Positions 8,786-17,478 are shown, counted from the first letter of the stretch. The stretch: DNA of 64,000 bases from Streptomyces lateritius (GCF_014649715.1 NZ_BMTO01000023.1:1-64000), one strand, 5' to 3'. A program made the numbers and translations. Notes: a model not told the origin generated them from the letters alone.

Positions 8786-9586
8786 TCCCGGCACTATGCC
8801 GGACAGCACTGACACCTCCGGCAGAACCAACCACGACGCCCGTCCCACGACAGGTACGGGAGCCGCAGCAGTGGGCGTCGACGCTCGGGGAATACCGTTC
8901 ATCTCGAATGACGCTTCCTGCCAGTTGGCGCCTCCGCCTGGGATGCGAAGCGACGTGAGGCGTACGCCAACGACCAGGACGCGGCCACCAGCCTCGTCGC
9001 GGTGACCGCGCGGACGAACCGTCAGAAGGCCGACCGAGACCCGGCGACTGGATGCCGCCAGGCATCGGGCGCCACCTGCCGCTACCTCGCCGCTGCGCTT
9101 GAAGATGCCCGGCCACGACACCGGAGATCTCGTCGTACATCCGGATGGACTCCGCGCTGTCCAGAAGTTCTTCGAGCCAGCTCACTGGCTAGATCGCTGC
9201 CTGCGGCAAGCGAACCCCCGACGAGCTCCTCGATGACCCGGATCAGGCCGCTGTGGACGGCATCCGGTATCGCGGCTGCGCTCGGCGCCGGTGGGGGGTG
9301 CTCGCAGCACTCCTGGGCACGTAGATGGTGCGAAACCCCGCCGATCCCTCTGCCTTTTGGCAGAGGGAGCGCTTTTCGTCACGTCGGCTTGATCTCCTTC
9401 GTTAGACTGCGAAATTTCAGCCACCGAACTGTTGACAATACAGACAAAATGGGGATCTGAGTAAGGCAACGTCAGCCAATGTTGATCAATCAACTCGATT
9501 TCCCGATACGCCTGCATGTAGCGTTCGCCGTGCTGTAGACCGCCCGCCAAATGGTGGATTGCAGTCGAAACGGAGGGGAATCCATA
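8786..9586. other. Gap with gene fragments and a terminator
   Basis: Minus-strand pieces such as MSWLEELLDSAESIRMYDEI (starting 9185) and VIEELVGGSLAAGSDLASEL (around 9230) look like protein-coding debris in different frames. Nothing could be assigned to a family. The part from about 9400 to 9586 is less GC-rich and contains TTGACA near 9431; it probably carries the promoter of the secreted protein gene. Confidence 0.4.
9345..9368 (+). terminator. Rho-independent-type hairpin
   Basis: TCCCTCTGCC (9345-9354) pairs perfectly with 9359-9368 around TTTT, followed by GCGCTTTTC. The gene it served is no longer recognisable. Confidence 0.65.
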
Positions 9587-9976
9587 ATGCTGAAGAAGTC
9601 TCTGGCCGTCGCCGCAGCTACGGGAATGCTTGCGCTCGGCAGTACGACCGCCTTAGCCGCGTCGAAGAGTACCCAGCTGTCCAATGGCGTGCTGACCATC
9701 AGCGCGGACGACGGCTGCACGGTGAGCGGCAACTGCGGCCTGTACTACTCCGCCACGACTTACAAGAAGACGGGCGGCAGCACGGTTACGGTTCAGCTTG
9801 CGATGACCACCGGAAATGCGCTGTACACGGACTCGCTGAAGTCCATCTCTGCCGGGCAGACGCTCTCGAAGAGCTGGGGCGGCCTGAGGAAGTCCGACAC
9901 GGCCGACTGTACGATCGCGGGCTACATGAAGGCCAGCACCGGCAACTACTACACACCCAACCTCAACGTCTGCTAG
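9587..9976 (+). CDS. Small secreted protein with four cysteines
   Basis: ATG 9587 (GAGGGG about 10 nt upstream). The 129-residue product begins with a Sec signal peptide (MLKKSLAVAAATGMLALGST), likely cut after ALA-A near residue 25. The mature part of about 104 residues has four Cys (DGCTVSGNC, ADCTIAG, NVC-end), enough for two disulfides, and is rich in Thr, Ser and Tyr, suggesting a beta-sandwich. No family recognised. It stands alone before the VanZ-like gene. Confidence 0.7.
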   Translation: MLKKSLAVAAATGMLALGSTTALAASKSTQLSNGVLTISADDGCTVSGNCGLYYSATTYKKTGGSTVTVQLAMTTGNALYTDSLKSISAGQTLSKSWGGLRKSDTADCTIAGYMKASTGNYYTPNLNVC

Positions 9977-10045
9977 TTCAGTCCCGCTGGGGTCCGGGGC
10001 GTGCCCGCAGTGACGCCCCGGTCCCCACCCTGTGAAGGTCTCCTT

Positions 10046-11305
10046 GTGATTGAAGCGTCCGTCTCGGCTCTCCCTGGCCTCATTATTGCATTCTTGATTA
10101 TTTCTGTTCTTTTTGCCGGGCCAACAATTCTCACCGCAAAGATCCGGGAAAAACCTGTAGCCGTGAGGGCCTCTCTAGCCATTTACCTGGCTGGCATTGT
10201 TGCAGTGACACTTATGCCAGGCAATGCCGGTCTGTCGCCTGGGCAATGCGACATCGGGACGCCCCTTCATCTGCTTACCTCAGCTAGCTCGCTACTCAAC
10301 ATTGCCCTCTTTTTGCCTGGTTCGGCTCTGGCTGTCCTGGTGTTTAGGCAGCCCTTTACAGTCGCAGCGGCTTTCGTCTTTCTGTCCGGCGCCGTGGAGC
10401 TTGTCCAGTCCGCAGCAGCACATCTTGGACGTTCCTGCAGCGTGACAGACCTGGCTGCCAATATGGCGGGGGCCGCCGCCGGGGCGGTGATGGGGAGCCT
10501 CTATCTGCGGTGGCGGCAGCGACCTATCCTGCGACCCGGGCGGGACTTGTTTCGAGGGGCGACGGTTGCCCTGATGGGGGGCGCCATCATTGCTGGCATC
10601 TTTCAGTCCCGTGTTGAGCCAGTGGACGTTGTTGCGAAAGACGACCGGACGCGCGCCCTGGCTGAATCGTCCGCAGAAGCCGATGAGTGGATCACTGAGG
10701 CGGCTAACGCGGTCTTTGGCGACGGCACGCAGATGCAACAGATCGCCGCACAAAGCCACGGAAAGCGCCTGAAGATCACTGCGGAGACGAACCGGGGCAG
10801 CATCACAGGCTGGTGGCCCCAGAAAGAGCTAGAGCATGCGTGGTCCTCGAACACGCTGGGAGATGAGGGTGATCTCAACAAGGCCCAAGTTGCGGCAGCT
10901 GCTGATACCTTCGCCCGCGAGTGGTTCCTCAAGAGGATCTCAGGCAGCCAGCAGAGGGTCCGCCCGATCGGCGATGGCGAAACGCTGGCGTACGTTGTGG
11001 CGTACCGCCGCTACGTCGGCGGCGTGATGATGCCGATGCGCCTGGACATCACCATCACTACTACGGGGCGAATTATCGGTTTCGTGGCCAAGAACACGGC
11101 GGATCCGGTGCTGCCTCCGGTCAGAGTCGACGAAGCGGATGCTAGGAAGCTTTCGGAGGAGGCCACCGGTCTCAAATCTGAATCGACCCTGCTTCTTGCA
11201 CAGCAGATTGGCGGCCGCTGGCGGCCGGTATGGCTCGTCGGTAGCGGCAAGAATGATGTCACGATCGATGCTGTCACCGGTCAACACATCCCAACTGCCC
11301 CTTAG
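10046..11305 (+). CDS. VanZ-like membrane protein with large extracellular C-terminal domain
   Basis: GTG 10046 (VIEASVSALPGLIIA) follows GAAGG at usable spacing; upstream frame residues look untranslated. The 419-residue product starts with about five membrane helices containing the VanZ pattern (VTLMPGNAG, LLNIALFLPGSALAVLVF, SGAVELVQSAAAH, DLAANMAGAAAGAVMG), then a sixth helix near GATVALMGGAIIAGI. The remaining 210 residues are soluble, with PepSY-like features (GRIIGFVAKNT, KNDVTIDAVTGQHI). VanZ relatives affect envelope-antibiotic interactions; the role here is unknown. A hairpin follows directly. Confidence 0.7.
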   Translation: MIEASVSALPGLIIAFLIISVLFAGPTILTAKIREKPVAVRASLAIYLAGIVAVTLMPGNAGLSPGQCDIGTPLHLLTSASSLLNIALFLPGSALAVLVFRQPFTVAAAFVFLSGAVELVQSAAAHLGRSCSVTDLAANMAGAAAGAVMGSLYLRWRQRPILRPGRDLFRGATVALMGGAIIAGIFQSRVEPVDVVAKDDRTRALAESSAEADEWITEAANAVFGDGTQMQQIAAQSHGKRLKITAETNRGSITGWWPQKELEHAWSSNTLGDEGDLNKAQVAAAADTFAREWFLKRISGSQQRVRPIGDGETLAYVVAYRRYVGGVMMPMRLDITITTTGRIIGFVAKNTADPVLPPVRVDEADARKLSEEATGLKSESTLLLAQQIGGRWRPVWLVGSGKNDVTIDAVTGQHIPTAP

Positions 11306-11314
11306 GTAAATCAT

Positions 11315-11342
11315 GCCTCCTTCGCCAAATGGCGGAGGAGGC
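11315..11342 (+). terminator. Hairpin terminator after the VanZ-like gene
   Basis: GCCTCCTTCGCC (11315-11326) pairs with GGCGGAGGAGGC (11331-11342) with one mismatch around AAAT, starting 10 nt after the stop codon. Confidence 0.6.
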
Positions 11343-11800
11343 GCGTTCGTCGTGTCCGGGGTCGGCCGTTCTCCCGGCGGCTCAGCTTCCCGGCGTGCTC
11401 CCGGCCGTGGGCGAGGCCCGGGGGATCGTCCAGGCCGGCGGCGGCGTCGACGACGGCCCGGGGGATCTCGGTGGGCGGTTTGCCCTTCTCGATCCGGTCG
11501 ATCACCGGGCGATCGCGTCGTACATGCGCCGTGCGGTGATCTTCAAGCGCACGCGGACTGTCCATACCCTGCCCGGTTGGTGCGTCATATGTTTGGCGGC
11601 CCGGGCGGGCGTAAGGAATCGTCGGCGGGAGCGGGAGCGCCGCTCGTCACCCAGCCCCAGCTCGTCGAGTCGCGCCATGGTCGGTTGCGCATCATGGCCC
11701 GCGACAGCACGATGGCCGCCGATTGCCGCTCGCTCTGCTTCGTAGACCCGCCCTGCCACTCGACTTGCCGCGTGTGCCAGTCGCGTGGCTGCATGTGAGA
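11343..11800. other. Region with possible minus-strand gene debris
   Basis: Minus-strand readings such as DRIEKGKPPTEIPRAVVDAA (around 11490) and AATRLAHAASRVAGRVYEAE (around 11760) have coding-like composition but lie in different frames and lack a start. They may be remains of one gene, not identified. A short plus-strand Cys-rich frame is listed separately. Confidence 0.35.
11694..11798 (+). CDS. Possible 34-residue cysteine-rich peptide
   Basis: ATG 11694 opens a 34-codon frame ending 15 nt before the cupin gene. It encodes six Cys in the last 24 residues (DCRSLCFVDPPCHSTC then RVCQSRGCM). No good ribosome site is visible and minus-strand coding-like sequence overlaps it, so it may be a chance frame. 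If real, its position would suit a substrate peptide of the downstream pair. Confidence 0.25.
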   Translation: MARDSTMAADCRSLCFVDPPCHSTCRVCQSRGCM

Positions 11801-11813
11801 GCGGCGGCCCTCG

Positions 11814-12857
11814 GTGAAGCTCGACGACCTGTGCGGGTTCCTCGAGGCTCGGTCCTTCCCCGCGGCGCAGGCGCGGGAGCACCCGGAGCGGCATGACGTG
11901 GCCGCGACGCGGACGGCCGTCTCGGCCGCCGTGGGCGACGACGAGTTCCTCGTTGACTGTATGGTCCATGAACTGGACCTGGTCGAGAGCGGAGTGCCCC
12001 GGCGAGGGCTAACCCCGTTCTTCACCATGCCCGATCTCGGCATCCGGTTCGCCTTCGGCTACTGGCGACCCGGCAGTGAGCCTGGCCCGCACGAGCACAC
12101 CGCGTGGACCATCACTGCCGTGTGCCGCAACGAACTTGAGGTGCTGACCTACGACCGTGAGAAGTCCTACCGTAGTCAGACGCTGGTCCCGAAGAACCGG
12201 TTCGAAGCGCCGGCGGGACGCGCCGGCTTCATCTACGAGCCGTGCATCCACAAACCCAGCAACAGCACAGACCGGTGGTCGCTGTCGTTCCACGTCATCA
12301 GCCCTCGGGACGGGGAACGGCTGGTCGATGAAGAACGGTCGCTGCCCATCCTCGACGAGTTCGTGGCCCGGGTGCTGGCCGATCGTGGCCATCCCTACGA
12401 CGGGGTGCTGGCTGCTCGGCAACGACAGATCGTCGTCCGTCAGGTGGCGCAGTTGCTGGCCTCGGTCGACTCGCCCCAGGCCGGCATCCTGCTGAACCGC
12501 TGCCATCGGGCCGGCACTGCGGCGACCCGGCGATTCATCGAGCGGCTTCGCGGCGGCGACGCGGTCGCAGGATGCGGCGACCATTCTTGGATGCTCGTCC
12601 GCACCCACCCGGATCTAGCGATGAGCTATCGGGACGACGAGGAAAGCGGCCTCGTCCGGTTGGGCGTGGAGACGCCCGAGGGTTGGGTGGAGGAGCTGGC
12701 CATGAGCAGGGTGGCCCGCGACGCGCTCGCCTTCGCCGCGCGGACCGAGATCTTTGACCTACGTCAGTTGCCGGGAAATCTGTACAAGGACGAACGGCGG
12801 ATGATCGCCGAGGCGCTCGAGGAGTCCGGCCTGTTTACGAGGAACACACAACCATGA
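11814..12857 (+). CDS. Cupin, cysteine-dioxygenase-like, with extra C-terminal module
   Basis: GTG 11814 start (MKLDDLCGFLEARSF); the ribosome site is weak. 347 residues. Residues 70-165 form a cupin core like type I cysteine dioxygenase: FGYWRPGSEPGPHEHTAW gives H93 and H95, and CIHKPSN gives H146 as candidate iron ligands. Residues 165-260 are helical. Residues 268-341 form a module (ALAFAARTEIFDLRQLPG) that recurs in the next protein. Its stop overlaps the next ATG (ATGA). Likely an iron-dependent oxygenase acting on a peptide or protein; substrate unknown. Confidence 0.7.
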   Translation: MKLDDLCGFLEARSFPAAQAREHPERHDVAATRTAVSAAVGDDEFLVDCMVHELDLVESGVPRRGLTPFFTMPDLGIRFAFGYWRPGSEPGPHEHTAWTITAVCRNELEVLTYDREKSYRSQTLVPKNRFEAPAGRAGFIYEPCIHKPSNSTDRWSLSFHVISPRDGERLVDEERSLPILDEFVARVLADRGHPYDGVLAARQRQIVVRQVAQLLASVDSPQAGILLNRCHRAGTAATRRFIERLRGGDAVAGCGDHSWMLVRTHPDLAMSYRDDEESGLVRLGVETPEGWVEELAMSRVARDALAFAARTEIFDLRQLPGNLYKDERRMIAEALEESGLFTRNTQP

Positions 12858-13564
12858 CGAACCTGGCCCCGCACCAACCGTTGGACCCCACACCGACCAA
12901 GCGACCCGAGCCGACCGGGCCAGCCCTGGATGCCGTCGACTTCGAGGCGCCCTACGTCATCGAGAAGCTCGTGAAGGACCACATCGTCCAGACGGTCAGC
13001 GAAGCCGAGCGGCTGTTTACCGAGGCGAAGCGATTCATCGTCCTGTCCCAGTCGGACCCCGACGTGATCTGCGAGATGTACTCGGTACGGGTCGACGAAG
13101 CTTGGCACCAATTCATCCTCTACACCGCCGAGTACATGGAATTCTGCCAGCGCTTTTTCGGCCGCTACGTTCCACACAGCCCCAACAACGCACCGCAACG
13201 GCCCTCGACTGGGCATTGCGTACAAATGACCTTCGACGAGTTCATGGCGCGCTACGAAGCCATGTTCGGCGAGCCCCTGCCTGATGTCTGGTACGACACA
13301 CGCAACGTCACAGCATCCCGGCGGGTCTTCCGCGACGCGACCACGAAGGTGTCCATCTCCCGGCACGACGGCCAATGCGATCTGCGTGACGACACGGGCG
13401 ACCTCGTCCTGTCGGTCAACGACCTCGCTCACCCCGCACTGGAGTTCATCACGCGGACCGGAGTGTTCTATGTTCGGGAACTGCCCGGCGAGCTGACCGA
13501 CGAGGAGAAGGCGGCTCTCGTCGAGGCATTGCTGGCGGCGCGAGTGCTCCGTCCCGCCGCCTGA
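12854..13564 (+). CDS. Glycine-rich-domain-like (GRDP/DUF1399-type) protein sharing a C-terminal module with the cupin
   Basis: ATG 12854 overlaps the cupin stop, so the pair is translationally coupled. 236 residues. Residues 28-145 resemble the GRDP-like domain: [19 protein letters not shown] (about 80-98) with the conserved W-H, and GRYVPHSP (103-110). Residues 165-232 repeat the cupin's C-terminal module: [18 protein letters not shown] matches at 10 of 18 positions. The shared module suggests both proteins bind the same partner. Biochemical role unknown. Confidence 0.7.
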   Translation: MTNLAPHQPLDPTPTKRPEPTGPALDAVDFEAPYVIEKLVKDHIVQTVSEAERLFTEAKRFIVLSQSDPDVICEMYSVRVDEAWHQFILYTAEYMEFCQRFFGRYVPHSPNNAPQRPSTGHCVQMTFDEFMARYEAMFGEPLPDVWYDTRNVTASRRVFRDATTKVSISRHDGQCDLRDDTGDLVLSVNDLAHPALEFITRTGVFYVRELPGELTDEEKAALVEALLAARVLRPAA

Positions 13565-14054
13565 CGGAACACACTTCTCAGGAGTGCAGTTAGTGATCGC
13601 GCGGGTTATGTCAGACCGACCGACTCAAGAACGCGGTCCGACCGAGGGTTCCGGGCGCCGGGACCGTACGGGTCAACGTTGCTGCGGCTTGCGGGACTGC
13701 GGCTGTTCAGGGCCGCCGCGCCGCAGGTGCCCGGCTTGCTCGATGCTGCCGGTAGCAGGCTTCTTCGGTCGCTTCGCGGTCGTCGACCGGCCTCTTGCGA
13801 CCGAGGCCGACACCTTTGGTCGCCCCGGCATCGACTTGGCCAGAGCCTCGCCCATCCTCCCCATGGCGGGGATGTCCACCCCGTTCGCCGCCTGGTCCCA
13901 GGAGGTAGCGGGGCGCCGCCCCTGCCGCGAGATGCACTGTAGACGGACGCGGCGTCTCCCAACCGCAGCAACGCCTCCGCACTCGGCAGGTCCCCACCGC
14001 GCTCGTCCCGGGTGCCGCAGCCCTCATCCGCGCCATCACCGACCACATCCGCCG
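13565..14054. other. Gap with no recognisable gene
   Basis: Open frames on both strands look like debris. A minus-strand piece near 13680-13880 ([20 protein letters not shown]) has protein-like composition but no family or start site evidence. Confidence 0.4.
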
Positions 14055-14147
14055 TGGCTGATGCCCCACAATCCCGCCTACGACCCGATCCCCGGCGACG
14101 ACGCGACCATCCTGGGGAAGGTCGTTGCCGTCCTGCGCTCCCAGTGA
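14055..14147 (+). pseudogene. 3' end of a lexA-like gene
   Basis: The 30 codons before TGA 14147 read [20 protein letters not shown] then [10 protein letters not shown], matching the C-terminal end of the actinobacterial LexA S24 peptidase domain. Nothing upstream belongs to LexA, so only the tail remains. Probably a scar of recombination, not the functional SOS repressor. Confidence 0.75.
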
Positions 14148-14280
14148 CGAACGGCCCCGGCGGGACCTGCCCTGTGCGGGTGCGGTCGGGGCCCGCCGAC
14201 CGGCCGCGGAACGCATGCGATCACATACTCCGTGTGCATAGCCTGAGGTCAGAACCCCAGGAGGGCTCCTGGAGGTACTG

Positions 14281-14346
14281 ATGCCCGGTCGACCCATCTG
14301 GAGCGGAGCCATCAGCTTCGGGCTGGTCACTTCTCTGAACCAGTAA
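14281..14346 (+). pseudogene. 5' end of a ku gene, truncated
   Basis: GGAGGT precedes ATG 14281. The reading MPGRPIWSGAISFGLVT matches the conserved N-terminus of bacterial Ku (non-homologous end joining). The match ends near 14332 and a stop occurs four codons later. Only about 17 residues of Ku survive, so this is a broken second copy. Confidence 0.75.
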
Positions 14347-14412
14347 TCATGGTCCGTTGGACAGTCGGCAAACCTGTGGCACATGCGTACCGTCTCGGGC
14401 CAGGATGCGGCC

Positions 14413-15039
14413 ATGCGTGATATCAGGAGTGATCCCGAGTTGCAGGATCTGGTTCGGCGGTTCGTCACGCCTGATCGGCGATACCTTCGCTTGGGCGGGA
14501 GCGTTTTCCGGTTGAGCCCGGTCGAGCGCTCCGCGTTTGTACGGGATGTGGCTCAGGCTGCGTACGAAATCACTCCGGCGGAGCTCGGCCTCCTCTTCGA
14601 GGGTGGATGGCGCGAGCGCAAGACTGCCGCCTGGATGGTCGCTGTGGCCCACAGGTCCGAGTTCCGCGAGTTCATAGGCCGGCTCCTACTGGCCAGCGAG
14701 GGGCCGTACGCGGGCGCGGCATACTGCGTCGCCCTTGCGAAGTTCGGTACTGCAGCTGATGCCGAACTCCTCAGTGCGTACCTCGATCACTACTTGTCGC
14801 GTCCCGACCTCGACTACGACCAGGCAGTCGTCCTTGGGACGCTCCTGTACCTCGATGAGATGCTCGGCTCCGAGTACGCAACACGGTTCCTCGCCCCGGG
14901 CGGCCCCTGGGACCGATGGCTCGAAGTCCGGGCCGTGGCGGCCCTCGACCCGCAAAACTGCCAGCAGGCCGTGCAGCAACTTTGCGCTTTCGTCGACGAG
15001 ACCGCTGAGGTCTTTGCCTCGCTGGATTCCGGTAGCTGA
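14413..15039 (+). CDS. DUF6000 family protein
   Basis: ATG 14413 (MRDIRSDPELQDLVRRFVTP) fits the usual start of the family; ATG 14383 is an alternative. About 208 residues, mostly helical: GLLFEGGWRERKTAAWMVAV, then FIGRLLLASEGPYAGAAYCV, then DAELLSAYLDHYLSRPDLDY and ARFLAPGGPWDRW. These are hallmark segments of the Streptomyces DUF6000 family, whose function is unknown. The next gene begins 2 nt after its stop, so they form an operon. Confidence 0.8.
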   Translation: MRDIRSDPELQDLVRRFVTPDRRYLRLGGSVFRLSPVERSAFVRDVAQAAYEITPAELGLLFEGGWRERKTAAWMVAVAHRSEFREFIGRLLLASEGPYAGAAYCVALAKFGTAADAELLSAYLDHYLSRPDLDYDQAVVLGTLLYLDEMLGSEYATRFLAPGGPWDRWLEVRAVAALDPQNCQQAVQQLCAFVDETAEVFASLDSGS

Positions 15040-15041
15040 TC

Positions 15042-15443
15042 ATGACCGAGCGAGACATCATCCTCAACGAACTCGCCCAAGGCCTGCGCCCAATGTCACA
15101 GGGCATCGAGTGGTTCGACACTCACGGCCCGAAAGAGCAGACCGAGATACTCCTGTTCCTGCGCCATCACTGCGTCCAGGCCCGCGCCGTCACCGAAGAC
15201 GGACCTGAGAGCATCCGCCGTGCCGGGCTGCGCCCGACGCACACGCCTGCGGTTCTGATCACCTGCGGCCCGATCGACCAGCAACTGGGGAAAATTGCCG
15301 GCCTCACCCCTGTCGATGAGCGCCGCAAGGCGTTCCGGCTGCTGGTCGCGGTACTCGCGGTCGCGGACAAACGGCGTCGCGAACGCTTCTGCTCCGGCGG
15401 ATGCGGTCACTGGTGGCACAACCTGCCCATCGCCGGCGGGTGA
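15042..15443 (+). CDS. DUF5958 family protein
   Basis: ATG 15042. 133 residues with the family's typical start (MTERDIILNELAQGLRPM), the middle segment IRRAGLRPTHTPAVLITCGP, and RRERFCSGGCGHWWHNL at the end. The C-G-C-H-W-W-H cluster could bind a metal, which is inference. Members are common and uncharacterised in Streptomyces. Operon partner of the DUF6000 gene. Confidence 0.8.
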   Translation: MTERDIILNELAQGLRPMSQGIEWFDTHGPKEQTEILLFLRHHCVQARAVTEDGPESIRRAGLRPTHTPAVLITCGPIDQQLGKIAGLTPVDERRKAFRLLVAVLAVADKRRRERFCSGGCGHWWHNLPIAGG

Positions 15444-15513
15444 TGAAAAGTCCCCGCGCCGCTGTTCTCCGCCCCTTCACTCCATCTGCAGCAAGACGGG
15501 CTAACGGCAGTGC

Positions 15514-15975
15514 TCATGCGCGCGTGCCGTCGGCGTCGGAGCCGATCACCGCACTCAGGGCCCGCAAGGCGTCATCGTATTGGTGACGGTCGAAATGAAA
15601 CGGACCGAATGCCGCGTAGTCGCGGGTCTTGCGGTGCGGTTGCTCAAAGGCGTCCCAGCTTACGAGGTCCGCGGTCGCGGTAATGCGGGCCATGAGCGGC
15701 CAGCACCCCCACTCGCCGCATTCACAGCCGAGAACGGGTGTCTTCGCCTCCATCGCGTCAGTGGACAGTCCGAGGAAGTGGTCCTGCATCGAGCCGAACC
15801 GGAGAAACTCCGGGATCAGACCGCCGTAGGCATCTCCTGCAGGCTGCATCCCAGCCGCGATTTCGAACTCGTCGATCAGCTCGGTGAGTGGTGCCCCGTC
15901 GATGTGAGGGACGACCACGAGCGGACCGCCGTCGCCACGGTGCTGGCAGTCGAACCGGATCTCATTGCTGATCAT
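15514..15975 (-). CDS. Conserved hypothetical protein with CECxxWGC motif
   Basis: ATG 15975. 153 residues: MISNEIRFDCQHRGDGGPLV, then LTELIDEFE, and a central VLGCECGEWGCWPLMARI that looks like a Cys cluster or small metal site. The rest is WDAFEQPHRK and a terminal helix. It looks complete but no function is known. The adjacent rightward genes belong to a mobile element and begin 8 nt past its start. Confidence 0.65.
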   Translation of the reverse strand: MISNEIRFDCQHRGDGGPLVVVPHIDGAPLTELIDEFEIAAGMQPAGDAYGGLIPEFLRFGSMQDHFLGLSTDAMEAKTPVLGCECGEWGCWPLMARITATADLVSWDAFEQPHRKTRDYAAFGPFHFDRHQYDDALRALSAVIGSDADGTRA

Positions 15976-15982
15976 CCCGTGA

Positions 15983-16333
15983 TTGTCTCAACGACGCCTC
16001 CGCGACCAGCGCCGCCGCCTCAGCAACGGCTCTTTCGACGCCCACCGCACGGACAAGCGCTCCGTCGGCCGGTTCCAGACCGTCGCCGGCGCGATCGTCG
16101 AGGTCCACCTGCACCTCGTGTTCTCCGACCTCATCTGGTTCACCGCGTTCGTCCAGTGCACCAGCCACGGCTTCGCCAACCCCGACCACGCTGTGCCCGC
16201 CACCAGCGACTTCCTGCTGCACGACGGCGCCGACGAGACCGCCCCCGCCGCCATGCCCGTCATCGCCATTGCCCGGAAGTGGGCGCAGCAGCACGCCGAG
16301 ACCTGCCGCGCGCTGCCCTACACCCACCGCTGA
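15983..16333 (+). CDS. Mobile-element protein, probably truncated at the 5' end
   Basis: Open from TTG 15983 without a ribosome site. 116 residues: RRRLSNGSFDAHRTDKRSVG, then VEVHLHLVFSDLIWFTAFVQ and MPVIAIARKWAQQHAETC. The good part starts abruptly, immediately beside an unrelated gene, so the 5' end was probably lost at a junction near 15980. Codon use and layout match the following transfer-type genes. Function unknown. Confidence 0.5.
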   Translation: MSQRRLRDQRRRLSNGSFDAHRTDKRSVGRFQTVAGAIVEVHLHLVFSDLIWFTAFVQCTSHGFANPDHAVPATSDFLLHDGADETAPAAMPVIAIARKWAQQHAETCRALPYTHR

Positions 16334-16425
16334 CCACTCTCTCCGCGGGTCCGGTCTGGGAGCCGACAACGGGCCCGGACCCCCACCCCTCTCTGCGTCA
16401 CCCACCAGCGACGGAGGAACACCCC

Positions 16426-17106
16426 GTGATCACGCTCGCCAGCATCGAGACCCTCATCCAGCAGACCGCGAAGTACGCCCACCCCAACTTTCAGACCGCC
16501 ACCCGCAACAAGTACAACCACGTCGTCTTCACCTTCGCCCCGTTCACCGGAAGCGAGCCCCACCCCCACCAGCCGGTCGACTCCTACCACGACGAGTCCC
16601 TCACCCCCGCCGCCCGCGAGTTCCTCCGCGAGCAGTACGAGGACGCCACCAGCCTGTGGAAGGACGTCCGGTACGTGAACGACCTGAAGACCGCCACCAC
16701 CGGCGCGCCCGCCGCCTGGACCGTCTACACCGACGCCATCCGAGACATGGAACAGCAGTTCGTCGACCTGCAGACCACGCCGAACAGCTCCTGGAACGCG
16801 GCCATCTCCAAGCTCATCACCGCCCAGGACCATGCCCTCGCCGCAGCCGTCCAGTGGGACGAATACGGCCGGCGTATCGCCAACGCCCACGAGGCGAACC
16901 TCTACAGCGACCTCTCCCGCCACGACGCCCTCAAGCAGGCCGGCATGGACCCCACAGGCTGGATCGTCGGCCACACCAGCGACTACGGCTACAGCGCCTA
17001 CAACAAGACGCCCGCCGTCCGCCACACCACCCAGGCCATCGAGAAGCAGAACAGCCACCTGAAGAAGGTTGCCGGCCTCACCACCGGCAACGGAGGCACC
17101 CGATGA
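16426..17106 (+). CDS. Hypothetical protein of a mobile element
   Basis: GTG 16426 with GGAGGAAC 7-8 nt upstream. 226 residues, soluble and helical: ITLASIETLIQQTAKYAHPN, DSYHDESLTPAAREFLREQY, and a C-terminal SDYGYSAYNKTPAVRHTTQ. No family recognised. First of a run of small same-strand genes (16426-21032) that leads to the DUF2637 protein. Its stop overlaps the next ATG. Confidence 0.6.
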   Translation: MITLASIETLIQQTAKYAHPNFQTATRNKYNHVVFTFAPFTGSEPHPHQPVDSYHDESLTPAAREFLREQYEDATSLWKDVRYVNDLKTATTGAPAAWTVYTDAIRDMEQQFVDLQTTPNSSWNAAISKLITAQDHALAAAVQWDEYGRRIANAHEANLYSDLSRHDALKQAGMDPTGWIVGHTSDYGYSAYNKTPAVRHTTQAIEKQNSHLKKVAGLTTGNGGTR

Positions 17107-17255
17107 CCCTCCCAACCCTCGACCAGTTCCGCGACAGGCACGGCGACATCCTCGGCTGGTGCGGCCCCGAGATCGACGAGTACCTCGACACCTGCCTCGC
17201 CCAGCTCCTCAACCCCACCAACACTCCGGCCCCTGCCCTGCCGGCCGCCGCCTGA
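17103..17255 (+). CDS. 50-residue hypothetical protein
   Basis: ATG 17103 overlaps the preceding TGA. Acidic, helical (TLDQFRDRHGDILGWCGPEI) with a Pro-Ala tail. Translationally coupled; function unknown. Confidence 0.55.
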   Translation: MTLPTLDQFRDRHGDILGWCGPEIDEYLDTCLAQLLNPTNTPAPALPAAA

Positions 17256-17272
17256 CCCGCAAGGAGCCCCAC

Positions 17273-17461
17273 ATGTCCAGCAAGCAGACCGCCGCAGCCG
17301 CCGCAGTCGCCGCAGGCCAGAACCTCGTCAACACCGTCGCCCAGCACGGCCTCACCAGCCCCGAAACCCAGCACGCCACCAACGCGGCCGCCGCCGCCCT
17401 CGACACCGCCGAAGCCGCCGGCTGCACCCGCGACGACTACGCGAATGCCCGCAACCGGTGA
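17273..17461 (+). CDS. 62-residue Ala-rich hypothetical protein
   Basis: ATG 17273 after AAGGAG. Helical, Ala-rich (QTAAAAAVAAGQNLVNTVAQ) with a Cys-containing tail EAAGCTRDDYANARNR. Resembles small cytosolic proteins found among Spd-type genes of Streptomyces elements, but no clear family. Confidence 0.5.
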   Translation: MSSKQTAAAAAVAAGQNLVNTVAQHGLTSPETQHATNAAAAALDTAEAAGCTRDDYANARNR

Positions 17462-17478
17462 CCACAGGAAGGACCGCC

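Noticed and set aside
7361-8812. 483-residue plus-strand frame opposite the HEAT protein
   Set aside because: Shadow of the leftward HEAT-repeat gene.
9427-9460. Promoter with TTGACA at about 9431 for the secreted protein gene
   Set aside because: No convincing -10 box at proper spacing, so it is mentioned only as possible.
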